Part shown: piece after piece, positions 16,594 through 26,100 of the stretch
Layout: the number at the start of each line of letters is the position of its first letter
Numbering within the stretch: the first letter of the stretch is position 1
Source of the DNA: Verrucomicrobium sp. BvORR106
GTDB taxonomy: Bacteria; Verrucomicrobiota; Verrucomicrobiia; Verrucomicrobiales; Verrucomicrobiaceae
Direction: 5' to 3'
Assembly: GCF_000739655.1 (NCBI RefSeq)
Contig: NZ_BATR01000125.1
Location: 1 to 64,000 of the forward strand
Length of the DNA stretch: 64,000 bases
The notes under the pieces: model-generated
Told to the model about the DNA's origin: nothing
Databases searched by the model: none
What the model saw: only the letters and a program-made list of their open reading frames with translations
Program-made: the position numbers and the translations under genes

Positions 16594-17370
16594 TCACCGA
16601 GAATCCCCGTGTCGGCGGAGGAACTCCTCGGCCAGGGACAGGTAGGCCTGGGCACCGCGACCGTTTGGTTCGTACTCGATGATCGACTTGCCAAAGCTCG
16701 GGGCCTCACCCAGACGGATCGTACGCGGGATGATGGTGTCATACACCACCTGGGAGAAGTAGTTCCGCACATCGGAGACCACCTGCTGGGAGAGGTTCAT
16801 CCGGGAGTCGAACATCGTCATCACGATGCCCTCCAGCGCCAGGGCTGGGTTGGCCCCGCTTTCGCGGATCTGCTGGACGATCTGCACGATTTTGGAAAGC
16901 CCTTCCAGGCCGAAGTACTCGCACTGGATCGGCACCAGCAGTTCGTCCGCCGCCGCGAGAGCGCCCGTCATGAGCACCCCCAGGGAGGGCGGGCAGTCCA
17001 TGATCGCGTAGTCAAAGTGGCCGCTGTAGCGCAGGGGCTTCATCACATCCCGCAAACGCGTGAGGTGATGGCCGGTCTGGGCCAGCTCCACTTCGCACCC
17101 GGCCAGTTCCTGGTGGGAGCGGATGATGGAAAGATTCGGCAGACGGGTGCTGCGGATCACCTGGGTGGGATTCACGTCGCTCACCAGACAGGGGTACAAG
17201 CTGCCCCCTTCCTCTTGAGCGATCCCCAGACCGCTGGTTGTATTGGCCTGTGGGTCAAGGTCAATGAGCAGCACGCGCAGCCCTCTTGCTGCCAAACAGG
17301 CAGACAAATTCAGAGACGTGGTGGTCTTTCCCACACCTCCCTTTTGGTTCGCGATCGCAACTATCCTCAT
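16594..17370 (-). CDS. parA: ParA/Soj-type ATPase
   Basis: A 258-residue deviant Walker ATPase. IANQKGGVGKTTTSLNLS (6-23) is the KGGxGKT signature, LLIDLDPQANTTSGLG (34-49) is motif A', and YAIMDCPPSLGVLMTGAL the Walker B region. Length and C-terminus (RTIRLGEAPSFGKSIIEYEPNGRGAQAYLSLAEEF) match chromosomal Soj/ParA. ParA proteins move parS-bound ParB and so partition DNA. No parB-like gene follows here: the next minus-strand gene is the sigma factor, so this is either separated from its ParB or an orphan acting on another cargo. Confidence 0.93.
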   Translation of the reverse strand: MRIVAIANQKGGVGKTTTSLNLSACLAARGLRVLLIDLDPQANTTSGLGIAQEEGGSLYPCLVSDVNPTQVIRSTRLPNLSIIRSHQELAGCEVELAQTGHHLTRLRDVMKPLRYSGHFDYAIMDCPPSLGVLMTGALAAADELLVPIQCEYFGLEGLSKIVQIVQQIRESGANPALALEGIVMTMFDSRMNLSQQVVSDVRNYFSQVVYDTIIPRTIRLGEAPSFGKSIIEYEPNGRGAQAYLSLAEEFLRRHGDSR

Positions 17371-17430
17371 ACGCAGCTTGACGGGCGCATTCCATCATCA
17401 CAAACCTGCATGACAGCAAGATAAATCCCC

Positions 17431-20400
17431 ATGCAGGTGACGGAAAAGTGGCTCGGCGAAATCGGAGGCTGGCAGGCAATGAAGTCTGCCAGGGAATACG
17501 TGCGGACTGGTGGCGTGGCGGAAGCCACCCATCAAGGCCAGGTCTATCAGGGCCTGGTAGGGCAGGGGGGCCGGCGATACAAAGCCACCCTGACCGTGAA
17601 GGATGCGCGGACGGTGGACTGTCGGTGTGCTTGCAGTGATGCCCAGAGGGGGCTCATCTGCGCCCACGGACTGGCCGTCGCGCTTCAAGCGATCACCGGA
17701 GGTCCAGTCGCCTCTGCGAGTTCGTCGGTCGGCGATGCTCGTTCCGGTGCCGCAGGATCGAGTCGACCGGGTCCGGGTGGTTCGGCCAATCCTGCTTTTC
17801 ATGCCGCGACCGGGAAAAGTGCCGATGCTGTTCAGAAGATCGCCTTGGATCTTAACACGATCCCTGCGGGAAAATTCACCGTCTCCATCCCGCTGTCCCA
17901 CCTCGGTCAGTTGCCAAGGGGAACCGTCCCGGTGTACCTCGATTTCCAACCTGGCGGCGAGACCAAGGAGCTGGAAATCGCCCAATGGCTTTTCACGCGA
18001 GGACTAAAATGTCAGTCCATGCCGCTCCGACTTCCTGCAGCAGATCTAGGAGAGCTCTTCATCACGTTGAAGGGGCATCCTCGAGTCCAAAACGGACTGC
18101 CCGCAATGAGCGCTAAATCTTCAGGCGGTGTGCAAACATCACTGAAAGCACTGATCATCAATGATTTGCATCTATCTGATGAAATTGTGCGTGTTAATGT
18201 ATCACAAAGTATTGTTTTTCAGGTATTAAGCACTGCTTTAACCGTGCAAAGTGTCGGAGCGGTGTCAACGGTGGTCGATGCAGGCACTGGTACGATTATG
18301 CTTCCCGACGGTCCTCATGTGAGTAACTTGCGGCCGTTTCTGGACGAGCTTTTTACGCGCCGGAAGGTGGAGCGCAGTCCCCGTTGGGTGGCGGCAAACC
18401 TCGGAACGCTCGGGGAAATTCTGGATGTCGAAAGCCCGGCGGCGCCTCTCGCGAAGGTGCGGGTGGTGCCGGCGGATCCTGTCTTTGGGCTGCGACTCGA
18501 TGGTTCATTGCGGCGCGTGGAGGCATCCTTAACGGTTCATCCTGTGCCTCAGGCGAGCCACCCCGTGACGCTCGGTGTGGACTTCGGTCGGGAGTGGCGT
18601 GAGACGGATCTCTATCCCATTCCAGATCCTTCAGGTGACCCGCTGCGGTTCCGGCATCGGAATCTTCTGCGGGAACAGGGGGCTTGGCAGCGACTGGAGT
18701 CGGCAGGCTTCCGCATGGACCATCAGGGCGTGCTGGCGATCAATGGCGAGTCGGAAGTGTTGCGCTTCGTGGCCACCGAGTTGCCGCGCCTGAAGTCGCT
18801 CTTCGAGATCCATGAGGGTGACGGCTGGCGCAATGCCACACGCGGTCTGGCGACCATCCGCCCCCAGATGCGCACCAAGGAGGATCCTCGCGACTCGTCC
18901 GCCGGTGATTCTCGTCAGGGCACGGGCATGGACTGGCTCAGCCTGGAAGTGGCCTATGAGGCCGCCGACGGTTTCCGCATCGCCCGGCAGGAGGTCCTTC
19001 GCCTCATTCGCAGTGGCAAGCGGGATGTTCGTGCTCAAGATGGCCGTCGTTACCTCCTGGACATCGAGGGCTGCGAGGAATTGGAAGAGACTCTCCAGGA
19101 TGTGGAGTCGCGCTTTGGCCAGGGTGGCCAGACCATCGCGGTCAGGTCGCGCCAGCTCGGCGTGCTCAGTGACTTCCTGCCTACGGGCAAATCCGCGGTG
19201 CCGCAGAAGGCGCGGGCGTTGGAACTTCCTGAGATTAAGGCGTTACTTACAGATCTTGGAAACACCTTGCGACCCTATCAGCTTGAGGGTGTTCAGTGGC
19301 TTGAGCAACACACCCGTTCAGGGGCGGCAGGGCTCTTAGCGGACGAGATGGGCTTGGGTAAGACGGTGCAGACCTTGGCCCTGCTTCGCATCATTCGCGC
19401 CCGGGTTAACGCAGCAGGAGGAAAAGGGCAGGGGGGTGAGCCGGTTGGGCCTGCCCTCGTGGTGTGTCCCACCTCGCTTTTGTCGAACTGGTCAGAGGAA
19501 GCGGCCCGCTTCACGCCGGAGCTCAAGACCCACGTTTCTCATGATGTGGGTCGCAAAGAGAAGCTGGGAAATCTTGCCGATTACGACGTGGTATTCACAT
19601 CTTATGCTCTGATTATCAGAGATTTGGAGTATTACGTAAACCTAAAATTTTCCGTCGTTGTATTGGATGAAGCTAGCTACATCCGCAACCCTGATACGGC
19701 CGCGGCCAAGGCGCTCTGTCAGCTCAAGGCGGAGGCCAGATTTGCGCTTACGGGCACCCCGGTGGAGAACTCCATCAAGGATCTCTGGTCCATCTTCGCC
19801 TTCATGCTGCCGCGGTACCTGCCGGTGCTGGAGGATTTCCAGTCCCGGTTCGTGAAACCACTCAGTCAGGCAGAGGGGCGGACCACCCAGTCGCGCGCCA
19901 TCATGGAGCGCCTGCGCCGACTCATTCGGCCGTACTTGTTCCGGCGCACCAAGCGTGAGGTGGCCAAGGATCTTCCGGAGAAGATCGAGAAGGTGGTCTG
20001 GTGTGAACTCACCCGGGAGCAGAACGAGGTGTACCAGCGCCTGCTGGAGGAAGGGCGTGAGGAGATCCGCTCGGCTCGCAAGCGGACTGGTCAAGGCTCG
20101 GCGCGCATGACCATGTTCACCGTGCTCCTGCGTCTCCGCCAAGTTTGCAACGACCTCCGGCTCCTCAAGCTGGGTGATCATTTCAAGGGTCAACCGGGCG
20201 GCAAATGGCCGATGCTGGAAGAATTGCTGCAAGAAATTATTGACGGCGGAGGCAAAGCATTGATATTCAGTCAGTTCGTTGGAATGTTACGTTTGGTGCG
20301 TGATAAAGTTCAGAGCTTGGAGATCGCTCACAGCTACCTGGACGGCGGCACTCAGGACCGTGGTGGTCAGGTGTCAGCGTTCCAGTCGGACCCTGAACGG

Positions 20401-20709
20401 AAGCTTTTCCTCATCAGCCTCAAGGCAGGCGGCTACGGCCTCAACCTGACGGCGGCAGACCATGTGCTCCTGGTGGATCCCTGGTGGAATCCGGCCGTTG
20501 AGGCCCAGGCTATTGACCGGGCGCACCGTATCGGTCAGGGCAGGCCGGTGACGGCGTACCGTCTGGCCACGAGAGGGACCGTGGAGGAGAAGATCCTCAA
20601 GCTCCAGGAGAAGAAGCGTTCCATCATGGACATGACTTTGGAGGATGATCCGACTGTGATGGCCGGGGTGTCGGATTCGGAGCTGGAAGAGATGCTCATG
20701 GGCGCCTGA
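17431..20709 (+). CDS. SWIM-domain SNF2-family helicase
   Basis: A 1092-residue protein. A SWIM zinc finger is near the N-terminus (CRCACSDAQRGLICAHGLAVAL, about 66-86). A long middle region (150-590) of unclear fold precedes the SNF2 ATPase: motif I LADEMGLGKT (about 635-644), motif II VLDEAS (about 745), motif III ALTGTPVENS, and helicase C domain with ALIFSQFVGML, GYGLNLTAADHV and AHRIGQGRPV. Such proteins are ATP-driven DNA translocases of the RapA/HepA type. It is divergent from parA with 60 bp between starts. Patches of AT-richer codons near 18100-18290 and 20230-20310 stand out. Confidence 0.93.
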   Translation: MQVTEKWLGEIGGWQAMKSAREYVRTGGVAEATHQGQVYQGLVGQGGRRYKATLTVKDARTVDCRCACSDAQRGLICAHGLAVALQAITGGPVASASSSVGDARSGAAGSSRPGPGGSANPAFHAATGKSADAVQKIALDLNTIPAGKFTVSIPLSHLGQLPRGTVPVYLDFQPGGETKELEIAQWLFTRGLKCQSMPLRLPAADLGELFITLKGHPRVQNGLPAMSAKSSGGVQTSLKALIINDLHLSDEIVRVNVSQSIVFQVLSTALTVQSVGAVSTVVDAGTGTIMLPDGPHVSNLRPFLDELFTRRKVERSPRWVAANLGTLGEILDVESPAAPLAKVRVVPADPVFGLRLDGSLRRVEASLTVHPVPQASHPVTLGVDFGREWRETDLYPIPDPSGDPLRFRHRNLLREQGAWQRLESAGFRMDHQGVLAINGESEVLRFVATELPRLKSLFEIHEGDGWRNATRGLATIRPQMRTKEDPRDSSAGDSRQGTGMDWLSLEVAYEAADGFRIARQEVLRLIRSGKRDVRAQDGRRYLLDIEGCEELEETLQDVESRFGQGGQTIAVRSRQLGVLSDFLPTGKSAVPQKARALELPEIKALLTDLGNTLRPYQLEGVQWLEQHTRSGAAGLLADEMGLGKTVQTLALLRIIRARVNAAGGKGQGGEPVGPALVVCPTSLLSNWSEEAARFTPELKTHVSHDVGRKEKLGNLADYDVVFTSYALIIRDLEYYVNLKFSVVVLDEASYIRNPDTAAAKALCQLKAEARFALTGTPVENSIKDLWSIFAFMLPRYLPVLEDFQSRFVKPLSQAEGRTTQSRAIMERLRRLIRPYLFRRTKREVAKDLPEKIEKVVWCELTREQNEVYQRLLEEGREEIRSARKRTGQGSARMTMFTVLLRLRQVCNDLRLLKLGDHFKGQPGGKWPMLEELLQEIIDGGGKALIFSQFVGMLRLVRDKVQSLEIAHSYLDGGTQDRGGQVSAFQSDPERKLFLISLKAGGYGLNLTAADHVLLVDPWWNPAVEAQAIDRAHRIGQGRPVTAYRLATRGTVEEKILKLQEKKRSIMDMTLEDDPTVMAGVSDSELEEMLMGA

Positions 20710-21258
20710 TGCCAGCCGCATCGTGATGGATTGTCTCAGTGTTGCGTCTCGCAGTTTCACCAAGACTGCGGGCGCAGCCTCGGTCTGCGCCGGTTGCCAC
20801 GGGTCGCTGGCGCGATTCTGAGAACAGTCTTCACGTGAGGCGGTCCGAATCGGCCAGAAGCTTTGTGAGCCCAGCGCCGGACGGCGTCAAAACCTTGAAA
20901 TCCCGAGGCCTCAAAATCAGGCGTTTATACCAAATGTTGCACGTGGAACACTGCCTCACAAAGTGACCTGGATGAGCCTCAGACCTGCGAATTGGCCAAG
21001 TATCGGCTATAGCCGACTATAGCCGGAAACTGTCAGAACTGAGTGCAGATTGGGTGTTTAGAGGCCATTTGAGGCCTTCGGCGGGGAATGCTTATAACTA
21101 GATACAATGTAAGTAATGTAAAATAGACTAGTGTCGGTATCGGAGTTGAAAGCTGTTCCTTGCATGCTTGGAGCGGCCCCCTATTTTTGATCCACCGCTG
21201 AATGTGGTCAGCTAGTTTTCACTGGCGGCCGTCCGTGCTCCAACAAGGGTGGTTTTTT
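20710..21258. other. Intergenic region, no gene recognised
   Basis: About 550 bp. Contains a short direct/inverted motif around CTATAGCCGACTATAGCC (21009-21026) and an AT-rich stretch at 21090-21130. No ORF with a recognisable product. Confidence 0.5.
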
Positions 21259-22131
21259 ATGACTTCGGAAATTGAAATCGCTTGTTCCTTTCTAGGCCTC
21301 ACTCTTCGGCCGCCCGTCGAAGGCATGAGCATCGACGATCTCATTCTCCCGTTGAAACCCAAAACTTGGGAAGAGGCTGACCAACTAGAGCCCACTGAAC
21401 TCCTCTACCGTACTACGCCCGTAAAGGTCTGCCACTACATGAGTTGCGAGCGGTTTGTGCAACTCTTGAGATCGCAGCGATTGGTGTTTACACCGCAGAC
21501 ACAGCAGGACAAAGATCCGGCAGATGGAGGGTGGCCAAACGCGAATCATGAGGAGGCAACGGGCTTGAACAAAGAGTACTATGAAAAATTTCCGATGGTC
21601 CGGAATTTCGCCATGCTCGCCAAAGAAAGCGAGATTGATCGGCGATTAACATACCTCCACTGCTGGTTCGAGGGAGCCTATGAGTCCAAGACAATGTGGT
21701 CTGAATTTGCGGGTGATGGTACCGGGGTCTTGCTTTGCGCGACCACCTCCGAGCTTGTCCAGGCTCTGTCCCCTTTCAGTGCTGATTACCGATTCGCGAT
21801 CGACCAAGTGAAATACGTAGATGAGGATGTTCCGCTGTTGGAATTCGTTGGCGGGCTTGCTGGTCGGAGAAAGTTTCCGAAGTTTGAGCACGAGAGCGAG
21901 ATTCGCCTTATGGCTACACGACTGCCTCCAGTCGATCTCGCCAGTCTCCCTACAATACTCAAGGCGCCGATCAGATTGCAGGATTGCATCAGGGCCGTCT
22001 TCTTGGGACCGGCAATGTACAAGCCCCGGCGAGAAGTTCTGAAAAAGTGGATCAGGCGTGTGCTTCCGAAGGCTAATGTTTTGGATTCTAACTTCACGGG
22101 AAGTTTTTATTCCGAGGGCCTCAATTTTTGA
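21259..22131 (+). CDS. DUF2971-like protein
   Basis: A 290-residue cytosolic protein. Order of conserved-looking parts: LLYRTTPVKVCHYMSCERFVQLLRSQRLVFTPQTQQDKDPADGG (about 49-90, given here in overlapping short form as CHYMSCERF and FTPQTQQDKD), a Cys-Trp element LHCWFEG, MWSEFAGDGTGVLL, and FPKFEHESEIRLM. This pattern (short N-terminal lure, Wxx(Y/F) core, E-E/IRL near the end) fits DUF2971. The family is common in accessory and phage-related regions; no activity is established. Start chosen at the ATG preceded by a T-rich tract. Low-GC flanks suggest acquisition. Confidence 0.65.
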   Translation: MTSEIEIACSFLGLTLRPPVEGMSIDDLILPLKPKTWEEADQLEPTELLYRTTPVKVCHYMSCERFVQLLRSQRLVFTPQTQQDKDPADGGWPNANHEEATGLNKEYYEKFPMVRNFAMLAKESEIDRRLTYLHCWFEGAYESKTMWSEFAGDGTGVLLCATTSELVQALSPFSADYRFAIDQVKYVDEDVPLLEFVGGLAGRRKFPKFEHESEIRLMATRLPPVDLASLPTILKAPIRLQDCIRAVFLGPAMYKPRREVLKKWIRRVLPKANVLDSNFTGSFYSEGLNF

Positions 22132-23044
22132 TTGAGTTTTAGTGGCACTGGGAAGTTGTGGGGACGCTGTTAGCGCAGCCTGGCTTTGGTGAGCCCCGTC
22201 ACACTCACCGAGCACAGTCTGCAACATCGTTGCGAATTCACAGGCACAATATGCCTTCGATTCCATGGCGAAATCGGGCACCATCCGCCGCATGATCGGC
22301 GGACTTATGTTGTACTCAGGCAAGATGCCGTCAGCCCGTTGAAGCGGGCTGCGCTCCGTCTGGATGTGGTCCAAACCACAATCAGAGTCGGAAGCTTGGC
22401 ACGCAAGCCCCCCTCCTCCGCTCTGGATTAACGAGGGCGGAGCATGAGCGGAAATAGCCGGACGGCTCCCCTTCTCTATTTGGTGACCTGCTGCCTCGGA
22501 TTGTGCGGCGGAATCACCCGCCGTGCCCTGCCAACTCCCCGTCGAGGGGCGCGGCGTCAAGACTTTGGCGGTGGAATCCGTTCGATGGATGATCGGACAA
22601 CCGCCCGCTGCATCAACCCCGCTGACCTTCAGGGTGCGGTGCAGCGTCAAATTTCCCTGAGATGCCAGTCCGCCCACGATGGCGGCAAGAGCCTTGGAAA
22701 CTGCCAGTGCGCTCCCCGCCGTGCTGGTCGCACCCCATGCGGGGCCAATCAACTCAACAACCAAAACTAAAGCCGTGGTAATCAAGCCAAGGCGGAAATT
22801 CAACGTGTTGAAAACGCTGGAGTTCCCCCAACAAGCAGAACCCGGTCAGATGGTCAGCATGTACCAGCTCAGTGGCGAGGGTGACCAGGACGACGACGCG
22901 AGTTCCTCGGAAAGCCCCTACCCTATGACCTTGCCAATTCAAAAAGGGGGCTCCCAAGCGCCCCTAGACAAAATTTCACAATTCCTCTAAAAGTGAGCCA
23001 CTCGCTTCGTATCCACCCGCGTCACCTAAGCCACTGTACGACCA
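22132..23044. other. Region without a confident gene; degenerate coding possible
   Basis: About 900 bp. On the minus strand, from about 22803 down to about 22440, one frame reads like a secretory N-terminus (MNFRLGLITTALVLVVELIG, then Ala-rich). It then runs into the antisense of the DUF2971-like gene, so it is not a full gene. A plus-strand frame to 22990 ends in a plausible stop but matches nothing recognised. It may be a decayed gene or insertion scar. Confidence 0.35.
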
Positions 23045-23572
23045 ATGCTTAAGCACATCACTCTCGCCACTGTCGCCCTCCTGTCATCGGTGAGTCTTTC
23101 AGTCGCCACTGATGCGGCAGGCTATACCGAGCACCTGGGATCGCTCATGGAGGGAGGTCGTGGTGCACTTCGAAAAATCGAAGGTAACGAAACCCTAACC
23201 ACATTGGCTTCATTCAAACCCCCTGTTGACATTGTCATAGAGGGAAAGACCAATTCGGATAACCTGAGAATTACCTACGCAGGAAGGTTCATTTTCAACT
23301 GGGAGATCACACGTACCCAGCTTCGAGTAAGTGGCGGGCCTGCTGACGGAAAGCACAAAGCGGGCGCTGGAGTCATTCCGACGAACAAATTTGTCACTAT
23401 CCGCTGGGTAGTAACCCCCAAGAAGCAGACCTTATTCGTCGATGGCCAGCCTCGCTACGAGCACGAAGGCGATTACTCAACCATTGAGTCTCCTGTGAGC
23501 ATTTCCACCTACAATGCCGCAGTCACTATCAAGTCAATAAGAGTGAAGCAACTCCCTCCTGGAACTGAATAG
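23045..23572 (+). CDS. Secreted LamG-like hypothetical protein
   Basis: A 175-residue protein with a clear signal peptide (MLKHITLATVALLSSVSLSVA, cleavage near 22). The mature part is beta-rich: VDIVIEGKTNSDNLRITYAG, FVTIRWVVTPKKQTLFVDGQ, YEHEGDYSTIESPVSI. The WVVTPKKQTLFVDG element resembles the ligand-accessory strand of concanavalin/LamG and DUF1080-type domains, where a probe-like ornamental (D)G-x-L-xxx strand follows a trp-val strand. It is a likely periplasmic or outer-membrane sugar-binding fold, but no catalytic site is visible. Confidence 0.7.
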   Translation: MLKHITLATVALLSSVSLSVATDAAGYTEHLGSLMEGGRGALRKIEGNETLTTLASFKPPVDIVIEGKTNSDNLRITYAGRFIFNWEITRTQLRVSGGPADGKHKAGAGVIPTNKFVTIRWVVTPKKQTLFVDGQPRYEHEGDYSTIESPVSISTYNAAVTIKSIRVKQLPPGTE

Positions 23573-23878
23573 CGCTTGGCACGCAAATGGTCCGTATGGC
23601 GTCATGCCCCTTCGCGTTGACGTAGGTGGTAGCCTCGGCAATGGAAGGTCTCCACAATAGCCCGTCTCGCCGTGGTTCTGCGGCGGTGTGGCGGACCGAT
23701 GGAGCGCATTGGCATCCGAGAACAATTGGAACCCGCTGCCGCGCTTCGATCATTCTCAGCTCATTTTCAAAACCAAGTGGGCCAGATTACCTCAGGTGAA
23801 ATTCATCCCGGGTGCTGCCTACACCAAAAAACTGTGTGCCCGTTCGGTTGGTCCAGCGGGCTCAGGATGTCGATAGAC
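23573..23878. other. Intergenic region, no gene recognised
   Basis: About 300 bp with short open frames only. CTTGGCACGCAA at about 23576 is also present near 22396, a minor shared motif. Confidence 0.45.
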
Positions 23879-24124
23879 TCATTTGCCCGGCCACATCGCC
23901 CCCATCTGGTGCCCCCGCACAAACAAAGCGACCCCCTGTAGCATAAAGAGGAGCCGCAGGAGGATCATGAACAGGTTTCTAGGCAGGTGCAGATCCGGGG
24001 TATCGCGAACCAGGAAGAACAGGGCCAGGCCGGAACTGACGAGCAAGACAACCCCGAGAATCTGCAGCGTAGTTCCCCAAGCCTTCATCGAGGCCAATTT
24101 GGCATCTTTTTCCGAAGCTGACAT
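23879..24124 (-). CDS. Small membrane protein with two predicted helices
   Basis: An 81-residue protein. A short charged N-terminus (MSASEKDAKLASMKAWG) precedes hydrophobic helices TLQILGVVLLVSSGLALFFLV (about 19-39) and FMILLRLLFMLQGVALFV (about 52-69). No family recognised. The distinct membrane topology and an ATG start support it, but coding could be accidental. Confidence 0.5.
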   Translation of the reverse strand: MSASEKDAKLASMKAWGTTLQILGVVLLVSSGLALFFLVRDTPDLHLPRNLFMILLRLLFMLQGVALFVRGHQMGAMWPGK

Positions 24125-24253
24125 CCTTTTTGGCTGCCTGGAATCGCTAGTTCATGCCAGCCCGACGTTGCCGTGGGCATGCGGCGGATTCTCAAGCATG
24201 CAGTCAGAACCGCAGCTTGCATCCTGAAACATCTTGGCTGTCTATGGTCTCCC

Positions 24254-24625
24254 ATGTCCTTGTACGAGTACCGCATCGTCTTCAAGAATGGCGAGGAGCG
24301 TCGCTTCCAGGCGGAGAAGCACCAAGACAATGGCCAGAAGTTGATCCTTCAGGCCTCAGCGCGGGACGAGATTCCGTTTTCGCTTGATGAGGTGGAGGAG
24401 TACTCTTGGAAGCTTCGTGCTGAACCCCACGAACTCTACTTGGAAGACAACAGCTACCTGGAGGTTCTTGCCGACGACTACGTGTGGACCGATGATTTTG
24501 TCGTCTTCTACATTAACGGAGAAGAGGTGTTTCGCATCGAAGAATCCAAGGTTGGTTGCGTGGGTCCTCTAGTCTATATGAGATCCCACGCGAACAGTTT
24601 ACCCCGAGTTCGAGAACTGAGTTGA
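24254..24625 (+). CDS. Small beta-rich protein, distant member of the local paralog family
   Basis: A 123-residue acidic protein from the ATG at 24254. Its start, YEYRIVFKNGEERRFQAEK, then KLILQASA and FSLDEVEEYSW, follows the same order as the smaller proteins encoded at 24860, 26609, 27978 and 28463: a first beta strand, a turn with charged residues, a strand with aromatic/Leu pattern, and an acidic-x-V then Trp. A second similar half begins at DFVVFYINGEEVFRIEESKV (about 81-100), so it may be a duplicated form. Function unknown. Confidence 0.6.
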   Translation: MSLYEYRIVFKNGEERRFQAEKHQDNGQKLILQASARDEIPFSLDEVEEYSWKLRAEPHELYLEDNSYLEVLADDYVWTDDFVVFYINGEEVFRIEESKVGCVGPLVYMRSHANSLPRVRELS

Positions 24626-24859
24626 GCCGTCCTCATCAGATGCTCGAGAGGATCGCTTGGCTCGTTGAGACTGGAGAGCGACGCTGCCACCCACTCTGCA
24701 TCCAGAAGCAGGGCAATCTCGGGCAAGTCCATACACATAAAGGAGAGCGGTAGGTGCAAAATTGGGTCGATATATGCACTTATGCGCATTATTTTCGAGT
24801 GCAGCGGCACGTGCTGTGGTGATATCACCCGATCCCGTGCAAAGGCACCGACTCCCCGC

Positions 24860-25060
24860 ATGAAGTTTTATCTCATCGTCACCCACTCCAAAGGTCCAGA
24901 AATTGTCGAAGGGATCGGGTGTGAATCCACGGTCCGGAGCCTGCGGATCCTGGTGCGGGGTGAGAAGAAGCGGGAGTTTGACCGTGAAGACGTCTTTACG
25001 TGGAAGGAGTGCGCGAGCCGGTTCGAGGCAGAAGAGACCCAACGCGTGATGGGGCTCTAG
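24860..25060 (+). CDS. Small paralog family protein (66 residues)
   Basis: Starts MKFYLIVTHSKGPEIVEG and contains DREDVFTWKECASRF (about 41-55). The same two blocks occur in the protein at 28463 (VVTNSKGP, DVLLWQECA) and at 26609 (VVTTSKGAEI, DVLFWDECA). Predicted mainly beta with a short C-terminal helix; no signal or membrane segment. No known domain recognised. Upstream in-frame codons to 24665 do not resemble the family, so this ATG is preferred. Confidence 0.75.
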   Translation: MKFYLIVTHSKGPEIVEGIGCESTVRSLRILVRGEKKREFDREDVFTWKECASRFEAEETQRVMGL

Positions 25061-25097
25061 GCGATCCCCTTGGAGTGATGGGAGCTGATCGGCCTTC

Positions 25098-25796
25098 TCA
25101 CCGCGACAGTCCCGTGGCTGGGGTGACGGCCTTCCGCCTCAGGTAATGAAACCAGCCATAGGCCACGCCGAGGAGGCTGATGACGCCCCCGGAAATCAGC
25201 AGCCAGGGGATGTCCTGCAACTCCACGGTGGACGGGCGAATGGCGAACAGGCAGAATCCCAGGATGGTCATGCTGGTGGCGACGCCATAGCCGAAGAGTT
25301 GGAGTCCTCGCGACCGGGTCTGCCAAAGCGACCGCTGTTGCAGTTGATGAGCTGAATCTGGTCGGGCGTAGTTCCTCCAGAGCAAGCCCCAGACGCACAG
25401 GGAGAAGGCTATGCTCCACTTGGGCCAGCCGTATTCCACCAGGGCGAACTCGGGATGGTGCGAGTCATAATAGATCGGGATCGTATCTCCCGGACGCAGC
25501 GCGCCTCCCAACTCCCCTGCCCCCGATTCATAGCCGTGACGGCTGAACCAACCGGCCCGAACACGATCCGATTCATACTCCCGGCCCTCCACCTCATAGC
25601 GGTAGCGAATGTCTGACTTGGAATTGCCGTGATGAGAGACCTTGGCTGATGCCAGCACCTTGCCATGCGTCAGGCCATCGCGGGCACGAAACAGGTGCCA
25701 GCTGGAGACGACAAACTCCAGGGGCATCATGAAAAGCAGCACGCCAAACAACGGGCCGAAAATGAGCAGCCCGATCCACCAGGAGAGTTTCCTCAC
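25098..25796 (-). CDS. DUF3592-type membrane protein
   Basis: A 232-residue protein. A hydrophobic N-terminal helix (WWIGLLIFGPLFGVLLFMMPL) is followed by a periplasmic beta-rich DUF3592 segment (GKVLASAKVSHHGNSK, IRYRYEVEGREYESDRV, RPGDTIPIYYDSHHPEFALVE). Further hydrophobic helices follow near 128-143, 168-188 and 194-213. DUF3592 proteins have no firm function. It is convergent with the small paralog gene ending at 25060. Confidence 0.82.
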   Translation of the reverse strand: MRKLSWWIGLLIFGPLFGVLLFMMPLEFVVSSWHLFRARDGLTHGKVLASAKVSHHGNSKSDIRYRYEVEGREYESDRVRAGWFSRHGYESGAGELGGALRPGDTIPIYYDSHHPEFALVEYGWPKWSIAFSLCVWGLLWRNYARPDSAHQLQQRSLWQTRSRGLQLFGYGVATSMTILGFCLFAIRPSTVELQDIPWLLISGGVISLLGVAYGWFHYLRRKAVTPATGLSR

Positions 25797-26002
25797 CCTG
25801 CAACTCTGGACTGGGACAGGTGAAGGTCAACTGGGTAAGTTCCAAGGAGGAACGGCAGGCTTATCTCAACTCCCCCTGCACTTTCTTTGCCGCGCCCAAC
25901 TTTGAGCAGCAAAGGGAGCCCGCCTTTCGCGGTGGCTGCCAAATGGCCTCCCCGCAATTGAGGGGGGTGCGCAGTGGGGAGATCTTCATAGCATGCAAAA
26001 AG

Positions 26003-26047
26003 GGAACGGTAAGGTCGCTCATTCCGCGTAGCGGCCTTACGGTTTCC
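26003..26047. repeat. Hairpin with 17-18-base arms
   Basis: The arm starting GGAACGGTAAGG (26003-26019) pairs with the arm ending CCTTACGGTTTCC (26030-26047) with a few mismatches, around a 10-base loop. Confidence 0.6.
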
Positions 26048-26067
26048 AGGACTGCTAGCGGTCCGGG

Positions 26068-26100
26068 CGCCTTGGGAGGGTTGGAGTCTCTCCCAAGGCG
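26068..26100. repeat. Perfect 11-bp hairpin
   Basis: CGCCTTGGGAG (26068-26078) and CTCCCAAGGCG (26090-26100) pair perfectly with an 11-base loop. It follows the previous hairpin directly. Confidence 0.65.

Noticed and set aside
21646-22803. 385-codon minus-strand open frame with signal-like start
   Set aside because: Runs antisense through the DUF2971-like gene; only its first part could be a relic.
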